Positions 43,195-52,158 of a DNA stretch of 64,000 nt are shown in pieces (within the stretch, counting starts at the first letter, position 1; every line of letters begins with the position of its first letter). The stretch spans positions 1-64,000 of the forward strand of contig JAEXHI010000027.1 in the NCBI GenBank assembly GCA_023450085.1. Direction: 5' to 3'. The stretch is from Bacteroidota bacterium (GTDB taxonomy: Bacteria > Bacteroidota > Bacteroidia > Sphingobacteriales > Sphingobacteriaceae). Below the pieces are notes generated by a model. That model did no database searches, had not been told where the DNA came from, and worked only from the letters and a program-made list of their open reading frames with translations. The position numbers and the translations under genes are program-made.

Positions 43195-44401
43195 AAATGG
43201 CAGAGAAAAGAATATAAGCCAACACTGAAGTAATTAAACCGAACATAAAAATATTGTAAGCAATGCGGATGAGCTTATATTTTCGGCCCAAAACCACGCC
43301 TTGCGAATACACATCTTTAATTAAAGTACCATACAAGAAATCCCGATCGGCCATCACCTTCTCCATGCTGTTATGATATTCTTCCAAAGGCATTTTGTAG
43401 AAATTACCAAAAAACACCAAGTTTACTCTCTTTTGATCTACGTCATCCTTGGTGAAAACTCCTTTGGGAATACTTGGTCGGGTAGCCAATATCGAGAATA
43501 CAATACACGATAAACTCACCAACAACAGTATAAAGGTAGGCACCACCAAATAAGCATTATCTTCTAAACGGCGCAGTAACAAACTTACAATCAACGACAA
43601 AATAATCGAGTTCACTGTAATCAACAATTGGGCTTTGTTATCGGCCATATCACTCAAACGTTGGTTGTTTGCTGAAGTAATACGGAACATGGTTTCTACC
43701 CCTTTGCTAGGTAGTGCATCTTTGTCTTCTTTGGCAGGCTTATCGGCCTTTTCCTTCTTGTCGTGCTTCAATTTATCTTCTTCTTTATTTGCTTGTTCTA
43801 AAATATCTTCATTAAATTTCTTTTTGAGCTTTGCCAAGTTTTTACTCTTCTGTGCTTCAAGCAACAACCTGCAATAGTCCGTATGATATTCATGGCTTTC
43901 TAAAAACTCAATATCCTTTAAGCGCCAACTCTTTTTACTGATTTCTTTATTGCAAAGCAGCTCCACCTCTTTATGCAAAAGCTTTGACCGCTCACTAAAA
44001 TCTTCACTTCCTAAGTGAAACAAATCCGAATCACATAGTATCCTTTCATTTAAATCGCTAGGACTTTGTGGTAACCTGGTAGATAGAATGGCGCTCTTTA
44101 CCGCGGCAATGATTTTACCATCTACCTGATGATCGGCTAGATAAGTAGCGGCATGCTCCGCTCCTTTTTCCTCATGCTTTAAAGTTTCTATAAAATAACC
44201 GGTATCATGGAACCAAGCGCTGGTATAAACAATAAAAAAATCATCATCTTTTAACTGATAATGATTGGCAATTTGTATAGCGGCCTGAACCACTCTTTTG
44301 GTATGGGCTAAATTATGGTAAACAAGATCAGCTTGATGATGGTCATTGAAATAATTCACCACATAAGTTTCTATCTCTTGCTGCAACTGTTGGTAGTTCA
44401 T
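43181..44401 (-). CDS. HD phosphohydrolase fused to Pycsar-type (PycTM) membrane domain
   Basis: A 406-residue inner-membrane protein. Residues 1-185 are an HD domain with metal ligands in L-A-H-T (H33), W-F-H-D-T-G (H65, D66) and L-C-D-S-D-L-F (D124/D126). A charged Lys/Glu/Asp linker spans 186-232. Residues 237-406 match the PycTM/DUF5706 domain: N-N-Q-R-L-S-D-M-A-D-N-K-A-Q-L-L-I-T-V-N, then helices at about 258-277, 286-306 and 382-402. In Pycsar defence this domain responds to cyclic pyrimidine nucleotides and damages the membrane. Here a phosphohydrolase is fused to it and ppk1 follows with overlap; no Pycsar cyclase is adjacent. A housekeeping nucleotide-signalling role is as likely as defence. 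Confidence 0.85.
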   Translation of the reverse strand: MNYQQLQQEIETYVVNYFNDHHQADLVYHNLAHTKRVVQAAIQIANHYQLKDDDFFIVYTSAWFHDTGYFIETLKHEEKGAEHAATYLADHQVDGKIIAAVKSAILSTRLPQSPSDLNERILCDSDLFHLGSEDFSERSKLLHKEVELLCNKEISKKSWRLKDIEFLESHEYHTDYCRLLLEAQKSKNLAKLKKKFNEDILEQANKEEDKLKHDKKEKADKPAKEDKDALPSKGVETMFRITSANNQRLSDMADNKAQLLITVNSIILSLIVSLLLRRLEDNAYLVVPTFILLLVSLSCIVFSILATRPSIPKGVFTKDDVDQKRVNLVFFGNFYKMPLEEYHNSMEKVMADRDFLYGTLIKDVYSQGVVLGRKYKLIRIAYNIFMFGLITSVLAYILFSAIYGKF

Positions 44402-44418
44402 GATCTACAAATTTGTCT

Positions 44419-44426
44419 CAAAAATA
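44419..44426 (-). promoter_or_regulatory. Candidate -7 box of the HD-PycTM/ppk1 cluster
   Basis: On the minus strand it reads TATTTTTG, matching TAnnTTTG. It lies 17 bp upstream of the first gene and would give a very short leader. No -33 box is seen. Confidence 0.35.
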
Positions 44427-44599
44427 AATATTAAGCAGGGATGAAAGCGAAACAAATTACACACCCAATCAAACGCTCTTAAAAATTGCACGTATCAGCC
44501 TACCTTAAAACTAAGTTACCACAAAATATCCTTCTGTGTACACTAAAAGGTGATAATAAAGCAAGCCTTTCCACAAAATTCATTCAATGATTCTATGAT

Positions 44600-44687
44600 T
44601 GACCTGCCTAACAAAGCGCATGACAAGCTCAACAAAGTAAGTTGACAGGCTCAACAAAATCCTCGGTGGTAAAGCCCGCTAAATTTG
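44600..44687 (+). promoter_or_regulatory. Three phased direct repeats and promoter of the SDR-AraC pair
   Basis: TGACCTGCCTAACAAAG (44600), TGACAAGCTCAACAAAG (44621) and TGACAGGCTCAACAAAA (44643) are spaced 21 and 22 bp apart, two helical turns, as for AraC-family sites. TAAATTTG (44680-44687), an exact -7 box, follows 20 bp after the last repeat and 21 bp before the SDR start codon. The AraC protein encoded at 45753 is the likely binder. Confidence 0.6.
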
Positions 44688-44708
44688 TGGTATCAAATAA
44701 ATAAAGAC

Positions 44709-45728
44709 ATGACACAAAACAATTATCAAGGCGTATCGCAGCAACCAATTAGTTCTGGCTTTAACGCAACATCTACTTCTAACGAAGTAATCAAAGGAAT
44801 AGATTTAACTGGAAAAATTGCCATTGTAACGGGCGGACATACTGGTATCGGTTTAGAAACTACCAAAACACTGGTAGGTGCTGGTGCAACAGTGATTGTA
44901 ATTGCCAGAGATGTAGAGAAGGCCAAAAAGAATTTGGGGAACATTAAAAACGTAGAATTAGAAGCGATGGATTTAATGAACAGCGTATCTATCGATGCCT
45001 TTTGTACTAAATTCCTTTCTTCTAACAGACCTTTACACCTATTAATTAACAATGCGGGCATTATGTGGGTGCCTTTACGTAGAGACGAACGTGGTTATGA
45101 ATCTCAATTGGTCACCAACTATCTTGGTCAATTTCAGCTTACCGCCAGATTGTGGCCTGCACTCAAAAAAGCCAATGGCGCTAGGGTAATCAACGTATCT
45201 TCTTTTGGACACCAAATGGCTCCATTCAATTTTGAAGACCCTAACTTTAACCATCGCGAATATCAAACCTTGGAAGGTTATGGTCAATCCAAAACAGCGA
45301 CCAATCTTTTCGCCGTAGAACTAGATCATCGTGGACAACCGTTCAATATCCGTGCTTATTCGTTACACCCAGGCAGTGTAATTGGTACCGACCTTGGCAG
45401 AGAAGAACCTATTGAACTTTTTAAGCAGCTGGGTACACACGATGCTAACGGCGATCTTAAGCCCGAAGTAGCGGCTACGCTTAAAACCATTCCTCAAGGA
45501 GCAGCAACCACCATTTGGTGCGCCACGAGTGCTACACTGAATAATATTGGTGGCGTTTATTGCGAAAACGCTGACATTGCCGAACTGGACATGGGCAATA
45601 TCAACCATCAATACGACAAGCCCGAAACCCTACGCGGCGTGCAACCCTACTCTGTAGATCAGGAAAATGCCCTACGTCTTTGGAAGTTAAGCGAAACGCT
45701 TTTAGGCTTTCAATTTTTGGCCGACTAA
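44709..45728 (+). CDS. Short-chain dehydrogenase/reductase
   Basis: A 339-residue SDR oxidoreductase from the ATG at 44709; an upstream ATG at 44685 overlaps the promoter box and is unlikely. T-G-G-H-T-G-I-G (41-48) binds NAD(P). N-N-A-G-I-M follows, then N-V-S-S (catalytic Ser) and Y-G-Q-S-K (Tyr191, Lys195). It is close to retinol-dehydrogenase-like SDRs and longer than the minimal family. The reaction is an alcohol/ketone redox step with unknown substrate. The AraC gene starts 24 bp downstream, so the two probably form an operon. Confidence 0.9.
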   Translation: MTQNNYQGVSQQPISSGFNATSTSNEVIKGIDLTGKIAIVTGGHTGIGLETTKTLVGAGATVIVIARDVEKAKKNLGNIKNVELEAMDLMNSVSIDAFCTKFLSSNRPLHLLINNAGIMWVPLRRDERGYESQLVTNYLGQFQLTARLWPALKKANGARVINVSSFGHQMAPFNFEDPNFNHREYQTLEGYGQSKTATNLFAVELDHRGQPFNIRAYSLHPGSVIGTDLGREEPIELFKQLGTHDANGDLKPEVAATLKTIPQGAATTIWCATSATLNNIGGVYCENADIAELDMGNINHQYDKPETLRGVQPYSVDQENALRLWKLSETLLGFQFLAD

Positions 45729-45752
45729 AAAGCGAAACAACAAAGATTAGAA

Positions 45753-46589
45753 ATGGAGAAAACACCTAACTTTATAGCAATGGAACATATTTCTAGATAC
45801 CTCACCAAAGAAATCAAGCTTTCAAGCTACGAGGATAAACTCTTTAAATCAGATTTGATGTTCGATGACCATATGCTGGTGTGGTTCATTTCGGGAGAAA
45901 CTAAGATCATACAGGCTGATCGTACCTTTTATTTCAAAACAGGCGATATCTTTCTCATCCCCAGAAACCAATTGGCCACGGTGATCAACTACCCAAAAGA
46001 CGGCCAACCTCACAAAACAGTGGTCATGCACCTCAGCATAGAAAGACTTAAGAAGTTTTACGAGCACATTGACACCAGAGGAAAACAACCGCCAGAACAA
46101 AAAATATACAGTTTTAATAACCATCCACTGTTAGAAAGCTGCTTGGCTTCACTCATTCCCTATTTTGATGTTTCTGGGGAATTTCCAGAAAGCTTGGCGG
46201 AATTAAAGATTACAGAAGCCATCAGTATTTTACGTGCTATCGACCCAAAAGTAGATAGCGTTTTAGCCCACTTTGATGCTCCAGGGAAGATAGATCTTAT
46301 TGGATTTATGCAACGTAATTTCATGTTCAACATGTCATTAGAAAAACTGGGATATCTTTCTGGCAGAAGCTTATCTACCTTTAATCGTGACTTCAAAAAG
46401 TTGTTCAACACCACTCCGCAAAAATGGTTGACCGACAAAAGGCTCGAACTGGCATATTATCATCTATCTGAAAAAAAGCTAAAACCTACAGAAGTTTATT
46501 TAGAAGTTGGCTTTGAAGATTTGTCCCATTTCTCCTTTTCATTCAAAAAAAAGTACGGTGTATCTCCAACACAGCTTCAAATAACTTAA
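45753..46589 (+). CDS. AraC-family transcriptional regulator
   Basis: A 278-residue regulator. The N-terminal cupin-like domain (F-K-T-G-D-I-F-L-I-P-R-N-Q) is followed by two helix-turn-helices at about 180-275: M-S-L-E-K-L-G-Y-L-S-G-R-S-L-S-T-F-N-R-D-F and V-Y-L-E-V-G-F-E-D-L-S-H-F-S-F-S-F-K. An in-frame ATG at 45780 is an alternative start. It probably activates the SDR gene 24 bp upstream through the phased repeats at 44600-44659 and so controls its own expression. The ligand is unknown. Confidence 0.9.
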   Translation: MEKTPNFIAMEHISRYLTKEIKLSSYEDKLFKSDLMFDDHMLVWFISGETKIIQADRTFYFKTGDIFLIPRNQLATVINYPKDGQPHKTVVMHLSIERLKKFYEHIDTRGKQPPEQKIYSFNNHPLLESCLASLIPYFDVSGEFPESLAELKITEAISILRAIDPKVDSVLAHFDAPGKIDLIGFMQRNFMFNMSLEKLGYLSGRSLSTFNRDFKKLFNTTPQKWLTDKRLELAYYHLSEKKLKPTEVYLEVGFEDLSHFSFSFKKKYGVSPTQLQIT

Positions 46590-46715
46590 TAATTCATAAG
46601 CTTTATCGCTTTTTGATCTTATCACCTAGAAAGGTTAGTATAAAACATCAGCTTTGTTACCCGTTTCTTAAAAAGTTAACTTTATTTTAGCTTTAAGATT
46701 TAACTAACAACGTTT

Positions 46716-49700
46716 ATGAAGAAACTACTAACCTTATCTCTAGGTTTTTTGTTGTCTACACCATTATTTGCACAGGAAAAACCGCAATGGATGAGATATC
46801 CATCCATTTCTCCGGACGGCAGTACTATCGTTTTCACTTACAAAGGTGATTTATATCGAGTAGCCAGCAATGGAGGAAACGCACAACAACTTACTTTTCA
46901 TGAAGCACATGATTTTATGCCACAATGGAGTAAAGATGGTAAGCAAATTGCCTTTGCTTCTGATCGATATGGTAATTTTGATGTGTTTGTGATGGACGCC
47001 AATGGTGGCCCAGCAAAGAGATTAACTTATCACTCGGCTGATGAAGTACCATTTAGCTTTTCTGCAGATAACAAATCGGTAGTTTTCGGTGCTGCAAGAC
47101 AAGATGCCGTTAATCATCGCCAGTTTCCTACAGGTTCTCAACCAGAGCTTTACTCGGTACCCACTACAGGCGGACGTATTTCCCAAATTTTCACCATTCC
47201 AGCAGAAGCTGTACAAAGCAGTAAAGATGGCTCGAAAATGATTTACCACGATAAAAAAGGTGGCGAAAACGAATGGCGTAAGCATCATCAATCTTCTATT
47301 GCTAGAGACATTTGGGTGTACGACAAAAAAACAGATAAGCACACTCAAATCACTAGCTTTTACGGTGAAAACAGAAATCCAGTATTTACAGATAATGAAC
47401 AAAGCATTTACTATTTAAGTGAAGAAAGCGGCACCTTCAACATCCACAAAATGCCTTTGAAGGAAAAAGCAAAGAATGAGCAGATCACCAAATTCAAGAA
47501 TTTCCCAGTAAGGTTCTTAAGTGCGGCCAACAATGGCACTTTATCTTTTGGTTATGACGGCGAGCTTTATACCTTGAAACCTGGATCGAGCCCTCAAAAA
47601 TTAAACGTAATCATTAACACCCAAGAAAAAGCCAACAACGATGGCTTCATCACCATTAATGGAGGCGTAAGGGAAATGGCCGTATCTCCTGATGGAAAAG
47701 AAGTGGCATTTATCGCTAGAGGTGAAGTTTTTGTAACTTCTGTGGATGGCAAAATGACTAAAAGAATTACGAATACTCCAGAACAGGAACGTTTTGTGGA
47801 ATTTGCTCCAGATGGCAAATCTTTAGTTTATGCCAGCGAACGTAACGGCAAATGGCGTATTTACGAAAGCAGAAAGACTCGTAAAGAAGAACCCTATTTC
47901 TTTGCGGCAACCTTATTAGAAGAAAAGCCTTTGATCAGCAATGCAAACGACAACTATATGCCGGCCCTATCTCCGGATGGCAAAAAAATGGCTTTTATTG
48001 AAAATCGTAGAACTTTAAAAGTAATGGAGCTAGGCAATAAAAACACCGTTACCTTGCTTACGCCCGACCAGCTTTTTTACATGCAGGATGGCGACCAATA
48101 TTTCACTTGGAGTCCTGATAGCAAATGGTTATTGGCAACTTACCGACCAACCATGTCTAACGGCGAAGTAGTATTGTTAGATGCTACAGGCAAACAAGCG
48201 ATGAAAAACTTAACTAAAAGTGGTTACGGCGATGGCAATGCCAAATGGGTGAATGGTGGTAAGCAACTGATTTGGTTCAGTAATCGCGATGGTATGAAAG
48301 CCCATGCCAACAGCGGCTCTTCGCAACGTGATGTTTACAGCTTATTTTTAACCAAAGATGGCTGGGACCGTTTTAACTTGAGCAAAGATGATTTCGCCCT
48401 ATTAAAAGACATAGAGGCTACAGAGAAGAAAGCCAAAGAAGAAGCTGCGAAAAAAGAGGCCAAAGACCCTAAAGCCAAACCAGTAAAACCAGATTCGACT
48501 GTAGTATTTGATTGGGACGGTTTAGATATGAGAAAAGCCCGCTTAACCATCCACTCTTCTTCGTTAAGCGATGCCGTACTTTCCAAAGATGGCGAAAAGC
48601 TCTACTATTTAGCAAGTTTCGAGAAAGGAAGCAATTTATGGAGCACCAACCTGCGCACCAAAGAAACTAAAATGGAAATTCCGTTAGATGGAATGGGCGG
48701 CAGTTTGGTTTGGGATAAAGCTCAAAAAAATCTCTATTTATTAAGCGGTGGCCGTATTTCAAAGATTAATACAGACAACAACAAACGCGATCAGATCAAT
48801 ATTGATGGTGAAGTAGAATTAGATGCCGCAGCCGAAAGGTCGTATATGTTTGAACATGTTTGGTTACGTAATAAAGGCATGTTTTATACCCCAACCATGC
48901 ATGGTGCTGATTGGGATGGCCTGAAACCAGCTTACGCAAAATACCTTCCGCATATTGGCAACAGTTACGAATTTGCTGAAATGCTATCAGAATTGTTAGG
49001 CGAGCTTAATGTTTCACATTCGGGAGCTCGTTTTAGCAGAACTATCCCTAACGCAGATGCTACAGCATCGTTAGGGATCATTGCCAACTACCAACACAAA
49101 GGTGACGGTATTTTAATTGATGAGATTCTTTCGGGTGGCCCACTAGACAAAGCTAAACTGAGTGTAAAGCCAGGAATGATCATTGAAAAAATTGATGGTG
49201 TATTGATCGAAGCAAACCAAGATGTTGCCAAATTTTTAAATAGAAAATCTGACCAATTTACTTTGCTGGAAATCCTTGACCCAAAAACCAAAGAAAGACA
49301 ACAAATCACCATTAAACCTATTAGTCTTGGTGCCGAGAACCAATTGTTGTACAGACGATGGGTGAAAATTAACCAAGCTGAAGTAGACAGTTTGAGTAAA
49401 GGACAGCTTGGATATGTACACATCCCAGGAATGAGCGATGGACCATATCGTAGTGTTTACGAAGAAATGATGGGTAAATATGCCGACCGCAAAGCCGTAA
49501 TTGTAGATACCCGCTTTAACGGTGGTGGTGATTTGGTATCAGACTTAGCCATGTTCTTCACAGGTCAAAAGTTTTTGGATTACGCTACCGAACAACGTTC
49601 CGTAGGTTACGAGCCAACTTTTAGATGGACCAAACCAACCTTGGCCATGTTCAACGAAGCCAATTACAGTGATGGTCATTGCTTTTCATGTGGTTATAAA

Positions 49701-49952
49701 GATTTAGGTATTGGAAAAACGGTAGGGATGCCTGTACCTGGTACTTGTAGCTTTGCGGGCTGGGAATCACTTCCTGATGGAACCCGTTGGGGATCTGTGC
49801 CTATCAGTGCCAAAAATAAAGCTGGTCAATGGTTAGAAAACAACGAAACCAAACCTGATATCCAAGTAAAAAATATGCCCGGGGTAATAGACAATGGAAA
49901 AGATCAACAGCTTGAAGTAGCCATTGCCGAATTATTGAAAGTGGTGAAGTAA
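46716..49952 (+). CDS. Tricorn-type S41 peptidase
   Basis: A 1078-residue exported tricorn-protease homologue with signal peptide ending L-F-A-Q (20). Residues 25-560 carry two WD40/TolB-like propellers (S-P-D-G-K motifs). A charged Lys/Glu-rich linker is at 566-598. A tricorn core domain contributes Ser767-His768 (V-S-H-S-G). A PDZ domain is at about 785-855. The S41 domain has R-F-N-G-G-G-D (about 932), Ser985-Asp986 (N-Y-S-D-G) and Glu1041 (W-L-E-N-N-E-T-K-P-D). These line up with the archaeal tricorn residues Ser745, His746, Ser965, Asp966 and Glu1023, so it should be active. It likely degrades peptides in the periplasm. Monocistronic. Confidence 0.92.
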   Translation: MKKLLTLSLGFLLSTPLFAQEKPQWMRYPSISPDGSTIVFTYKGDLYRVASNGGNAQQLTFHEAHDFMPQWSKDGKQIAFASDRYGNFDVFVMDANGGPAKRLTYHSADEVPFSFSADNKSVVFGAARQDAVNHRQFPTGSQPELYSVPTTGGRISQIFTIPAEAVQSSKDGSKMIYHDKKGGENEWRKHHQSSIARDIWVYDKKTDKHTQITSFYGENRNPVFTDNEQSIYYLSEESGTFNIHKMPLKEKAKNEQITKFKNFPVRFLSAANNGTLSFGYDGELYTLKPGSSPQKLNVIINTQEKANNDGFITINGGVREMAVSPDGKEVAFIARGEVFVTSVDGKMTKRITNTPEQERFVEFAPDGKSLVYASERNGKWRIYESRKTRKEEPYFFAATLLEEKPLISNANDNYMPALSPDGKKMAFIENRRTLKVMELGNKNTVTLLTPDQLFYMQDGDQYFTWSPDSKWLLATYRPTMSNGEVVLLDATGKQAMKNLTKSGYGDGNAKWVNGGKQLIWFSNRDGMKAHANSGSSQRDVYSLFLTKDGWDRFNLSKDDFALLKDIEATEKKAKEEAAKKEAKDPKAKPVKPDSTVVFDWDGLDMRKARLTIHSSSLSDAVLSKDGEKLYYLASFEKGSNLWSTNLRTKETKMEIPLDGMGGSLVWDKAQKNLYLLSGGRISKINTDNNKRDQINIDGEVELDAAAERSYMFEHVWLRNKGMFYTPTMHGADWDGLKPAYAKYLPHIGNSYEFAEMLSELLGELNVSHSGARFSRTIPNADATASLGIIANYQHKGDGILIDEILSGGPLDKAKLSVKPGMIIEKIDGVLIEANQDVAKFLNRKSDQFTLLEILDPKTKERQQITIKPISLGAENQLLYRRWVKINQAEVDSLSKGQLGYVHIPGMSDGPYRSVYEEMMGKYADRKAVIVDTRFNGGGDLVSDLAMFFTGQKFLDYATEQRSVGYEPTFRWTKPTLAMFNEANYSDGHCFSCGYKDLGIGKTVGMPVPGTCSFAGWESLPDGTRWGSVPISAKNKAGQWLENNETKPDIQVKNMPGVIDNGKDQQLEVAIAELLKVVK

Positions 49953-49960
49953 AACAAAAC

Positions 49961-50040
49961 CGTCATTTCGAACGTAGAGAGAAATCTAGCAACATGATCT
50001 CAAAACGCTAGATTTCTCCTCATACTTCGTCGAAATGACG
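49961..50040. repeat. 80-bp dispersed imperfect hairpin
   Basis: CGTCATTTCG (49961-49970) / CGAAATGACG (50031-50040) form the outer stem. GAAATCTAGC (49981-49990) / GCTAGATTTC (50007-50016) form an inner stem. This CGTCATTTCGAA...GAAATGACG type is widespread between genes in Bacteroidota. It also lies just after the peptidase gene and may end its transcript. Confidence 0.7.
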
Positions 50041-50068
50041 ATAATAAAACTTAGTTTTGCCAAGCATT

Positions 50069-50530
50069 ATGATAGAAATCTACACAGACGGAGCAGCAAG
50101 CGGAAATCCAGGTCCTGGCGGTTATGGCGTAATCCTACGTTCAGGCAAGCACTATAAAGAATTAAGTGGTGGTTTTAGAATGACTACCAACAATCGAATG
50201 GAACTTTTGGCGGTAATTGTTGCCCTTAAAGCTTTAAAAACACCTGGGCAACAGGTTATTGTGTTCTCCGATAGTAAATATGTGGTAGATGCGGTAGAAA
50301 AAGGCTGGGTATTTGGATGGGTACAAAAAGGTTTTAAAGACAAAAAAAACAAGGATTTGTGGCTACAGTACCTCCAACAACACAAACTACACCAAGTTAA
50401 ATTCAAGTGGATCAAAGGCCACAATGAACATCCAGAAAATGAACGCTGTGATCGTTTGGCAGTGGCTGCTTCACAAGACAAAGCAAACTGGGCCATTGAT
50501 AGTGTTTTTGAAGCTGAACGAAATCAATAA
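50069..50530 (+). CDS. rnhA: Ribonuclease HI
   Basis: A 153-residue RNase HI, which cuts the RNA strand of RNA-DNA hybrids during replication and repair. The four metal-binding residues are clear: Y-T-D-G-A-A-S-G-N-P (Asp6), R-M-E-L-L-A-V (Glu44), F-S-D-S-K-Y-V (Asp67), and E-R-C-D-R-L-A (Asp130). The basic handle W-V-F-G-W-V-Q-K-G-F-K-D-K-K-N-K-D-L-W is also present. The ATG at 50069 (MIEIYTDG) was chosen; a TTG at 50057 is in frame. Length is standard. Confidence 0.95.
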   Translation: MIEIYTDGAASGNPGPGGYGVILRSGKHYKELSGGFRMTTNNRMELLAVIVALKALKTPGQQVIVFSDSKYVVDAVEKGWVFGWVQKGFKDKKNKDLWLQYLQQHKLHQVKFKWIKGHNEHPENERCDRLAVAASQDKANWAIDSVFEAERNQ

Positions 50531-50587
50531 CGAATTTTTTTCTTAGAGATTATTATGTAGTTTTAATCCAATTTACAATCTCATACT

Positions 50588-51328
50588 ATGTTTGCCTATT
50601 GGAACGACTATTACTATATAGTGATCATCTTACAAGCCATTGCCGTATTTCACGCCATTAAAACAGGCAGAAGGGAATGGATTTACCTCTTGATTTTTTT
50701 ACCTGCTATTGGAGCTATTGCTTACTTTTTCATGGAGTTTCTTCCCGAAATGCGTCGAGGGAATAGTTCTAAAAGTTTAACAAAAGCGCTATTTCCAGGG
50801 AGAGAAATTAATGAATGGGAACGAAAGCTACAAATTTCGGATAGCGTAACTAATAAACTTGGGCTCTCCAATGCCTATGCTAGTCAAAAAAAATACGACC
50901 AAGCAATCGCTTTATCTTTGGAATGCCTTAAAGGGCCTTATGATGATGACCCTGCCATCCTGTTACAACTGGCACGCCAGTATTTCCATAATGAGCAATA
51001 TCAAGAAAGCTTAGCCTATTTTGATAGATTTAACAAAACAACACCTATCAGAACAGCAGAAGATGAACTGTTATACGCAAGAGCTTTAGAAGGCACGGAA
51101 AATGACGATGCCGCAGATAGCGAATATAAACGTGTTATCCGTATCCATCATTCGTTAGAAGCACGCTATTATTACGGCTTGTTTTTTAAAAATCGTAAAC
51201 AAACAGACCAAGCTAGAGAACAATTTAAAATGATAAGAAATGAGCTAAAACTCTTACCAAGATATTTAAGAAAAAGAAATGCGAAGTGGCTGAGATTGTC
51301 AATCAAAGAATCTATTGCATTAAAATAA
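50588..51328 (+). CDS. Membrane-anchored TPR-like protein
   Basis: A 246-residue protein. Two hydrophobic helices (about 8-22 and 31-49) anchor it in the inner membrane, similar to a PLDc_N-type N-terminus. Residues 80-240 are helical with TPR-like pairs (Y-A-S-Q-K-K-Y-D-Q-A-I-A-L-S-L-E, A-R-Q-Y-F-H-N-E-Q-Y-Q-E-S-L-A-Y-F). It probably scaffolds a protein complex; no partner can be named. It lies 57 bp after rnhA and may share its transcript. Confidence 0.75.
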   Translation: MFAYWNDYYYIVIILQAIAVFHAIKTGRREWIYLLIFLPAIGAIAYFFMEFLPEMRRGNSSKSLTKALFPGREINEWERKLQISDSVTNKLGLSNAYASQKKYDQAIALSLECLKGPYDDDPAILLQLARQYFHNEQYQESLAYFDRFNKTTPIRTAEDELLYARALEGTENDDAADSEYKRVIRIHHSLEARYYYGLFFKNRKQTDQAREQFKMIRNELKLLPRYLRKRNAKWLRLSIKESIALK

Positions 51329-51375
51329 CACCACCATACATTAATTAACACTAATGCTTTGAGATTGCTTCGCAA

Positions 51376-51515
51376 AGCTCGCAATGACGCTTACCCACTA
51401 CGTCATTGCGATAGCTTGCTCCGATTATTCGGAGAAGTATGAGGAGAACCAAAGCTCTACGAAGTAAAATTTAGCGCTTAGAAAAACAATCGCTAGATTT
51501 TACTTCGTAGCTACT
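51376..51515. repeat. Composite intergenic repeats
   Basis: CGCAATGACG (51380-51389) / CGTCATTGCG (51401-51410) and a 20-bp pair (51457-51476 / 51491-51510, one mismatch, CTACGAAGTAAAAT...) lie in tandem. Both belong to the same style as the 18.66-kb and 49.96-kb repeats. Confidence 0.6.
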
Positions 51516-51555
51516 TCGTGGTCTCTCTATGTTAGAGATGACGGTTAGGCCAACC

Positions 51556-52074
51556 CTACTTTATTGCAACTGGAACAGATACCTTATCCCAATCCAAAGA
51601 AAATCCTTTGCTATGTACGTTGTAAACCAACCTCTCTTGAGTTTCTTTCAAAGGTTTCACTTTTACCTCAACTCTTAAAGCATCTTTAGCTTCTTCATAT
51701 TTAAAAGCACCCCATTGTTTAGGCTCTTTGTTGAAGATTGCTGTCCAAGTACCATTTTCTCTAGGAATCAAGAAAAAGCTATACTTTCCAGCAGGCAAGC
51801 TTTTACCTTCTACCTTAATATCTTTATCGGTTTCAAAAGTAGTCGCATCGTTAGCCCCAGCACGCCAAACTTTGTCGTAAGCCTCTAGCCCACCCCAAAT
51901 TTTGCGTCCCTTAACCGCCGGACTGCTGTAATTAATAGTAATAGTGGCTCCATTAACCTTACCGGTAGCGGTAGCTGCCGGACTAGCTTTAGGTTTTGCT
52001 TCTTGCGCTACCGCACTAAAGGAAACAAAGCCAGCAAATAAAAGAAAAGTAAGTGATTTGATTGTTGCTTTCAT
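51556..52074 (-). CDS. DUF2911 exported protein
   Basis: A 172-residue protein with signal peptide ending S-A-V-A-Q (24). The mature domain has Y-S-S-P-A-V-K-G-R-K-I-W-G, W-R-A-G-A-N-D-A-T-T-F and P-A-G-K-Y-S-F-F-L-I-P, the signature of DUF2911, a family common in Bacteroidota with no known activity. Single gene, 84 bp downstream of fbp and on the same strand. Function unknown. Confidence 0.88.
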   Translation of the reverse strand: MKATIKSLTFLLFAGFVSFSAVAQEAKPKASPAATATGKVNGATITINYSSPAVKGRKIWGGLEAYDKVWRAGANDATTFETDKDIKVEGKSLPAGKYSFFLIPRENGTWTAIFNKEPKQWGAFKYEEAKDALRVEVKVKPLKETQERLVYNVHSKGFSLDWDKVSVPVAIK

Positions 52075-52158
52075 AACTTAATAATTATCTTATAACTTTC
52101 ACTAAGTTAGCATATAAAGCCTCAACTTGTTTCACACACTTAGATATTTTTTGCGTAA

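Noticed and set aside
43181..44401. A complete Pycsar anti-phage system
   Set aside because: No stand-alone uridylate/cytidylate cyclase gene is next to the PycTM gene, and the neighbours are polyphosphate and envelope genes, so a defence label is not supported.
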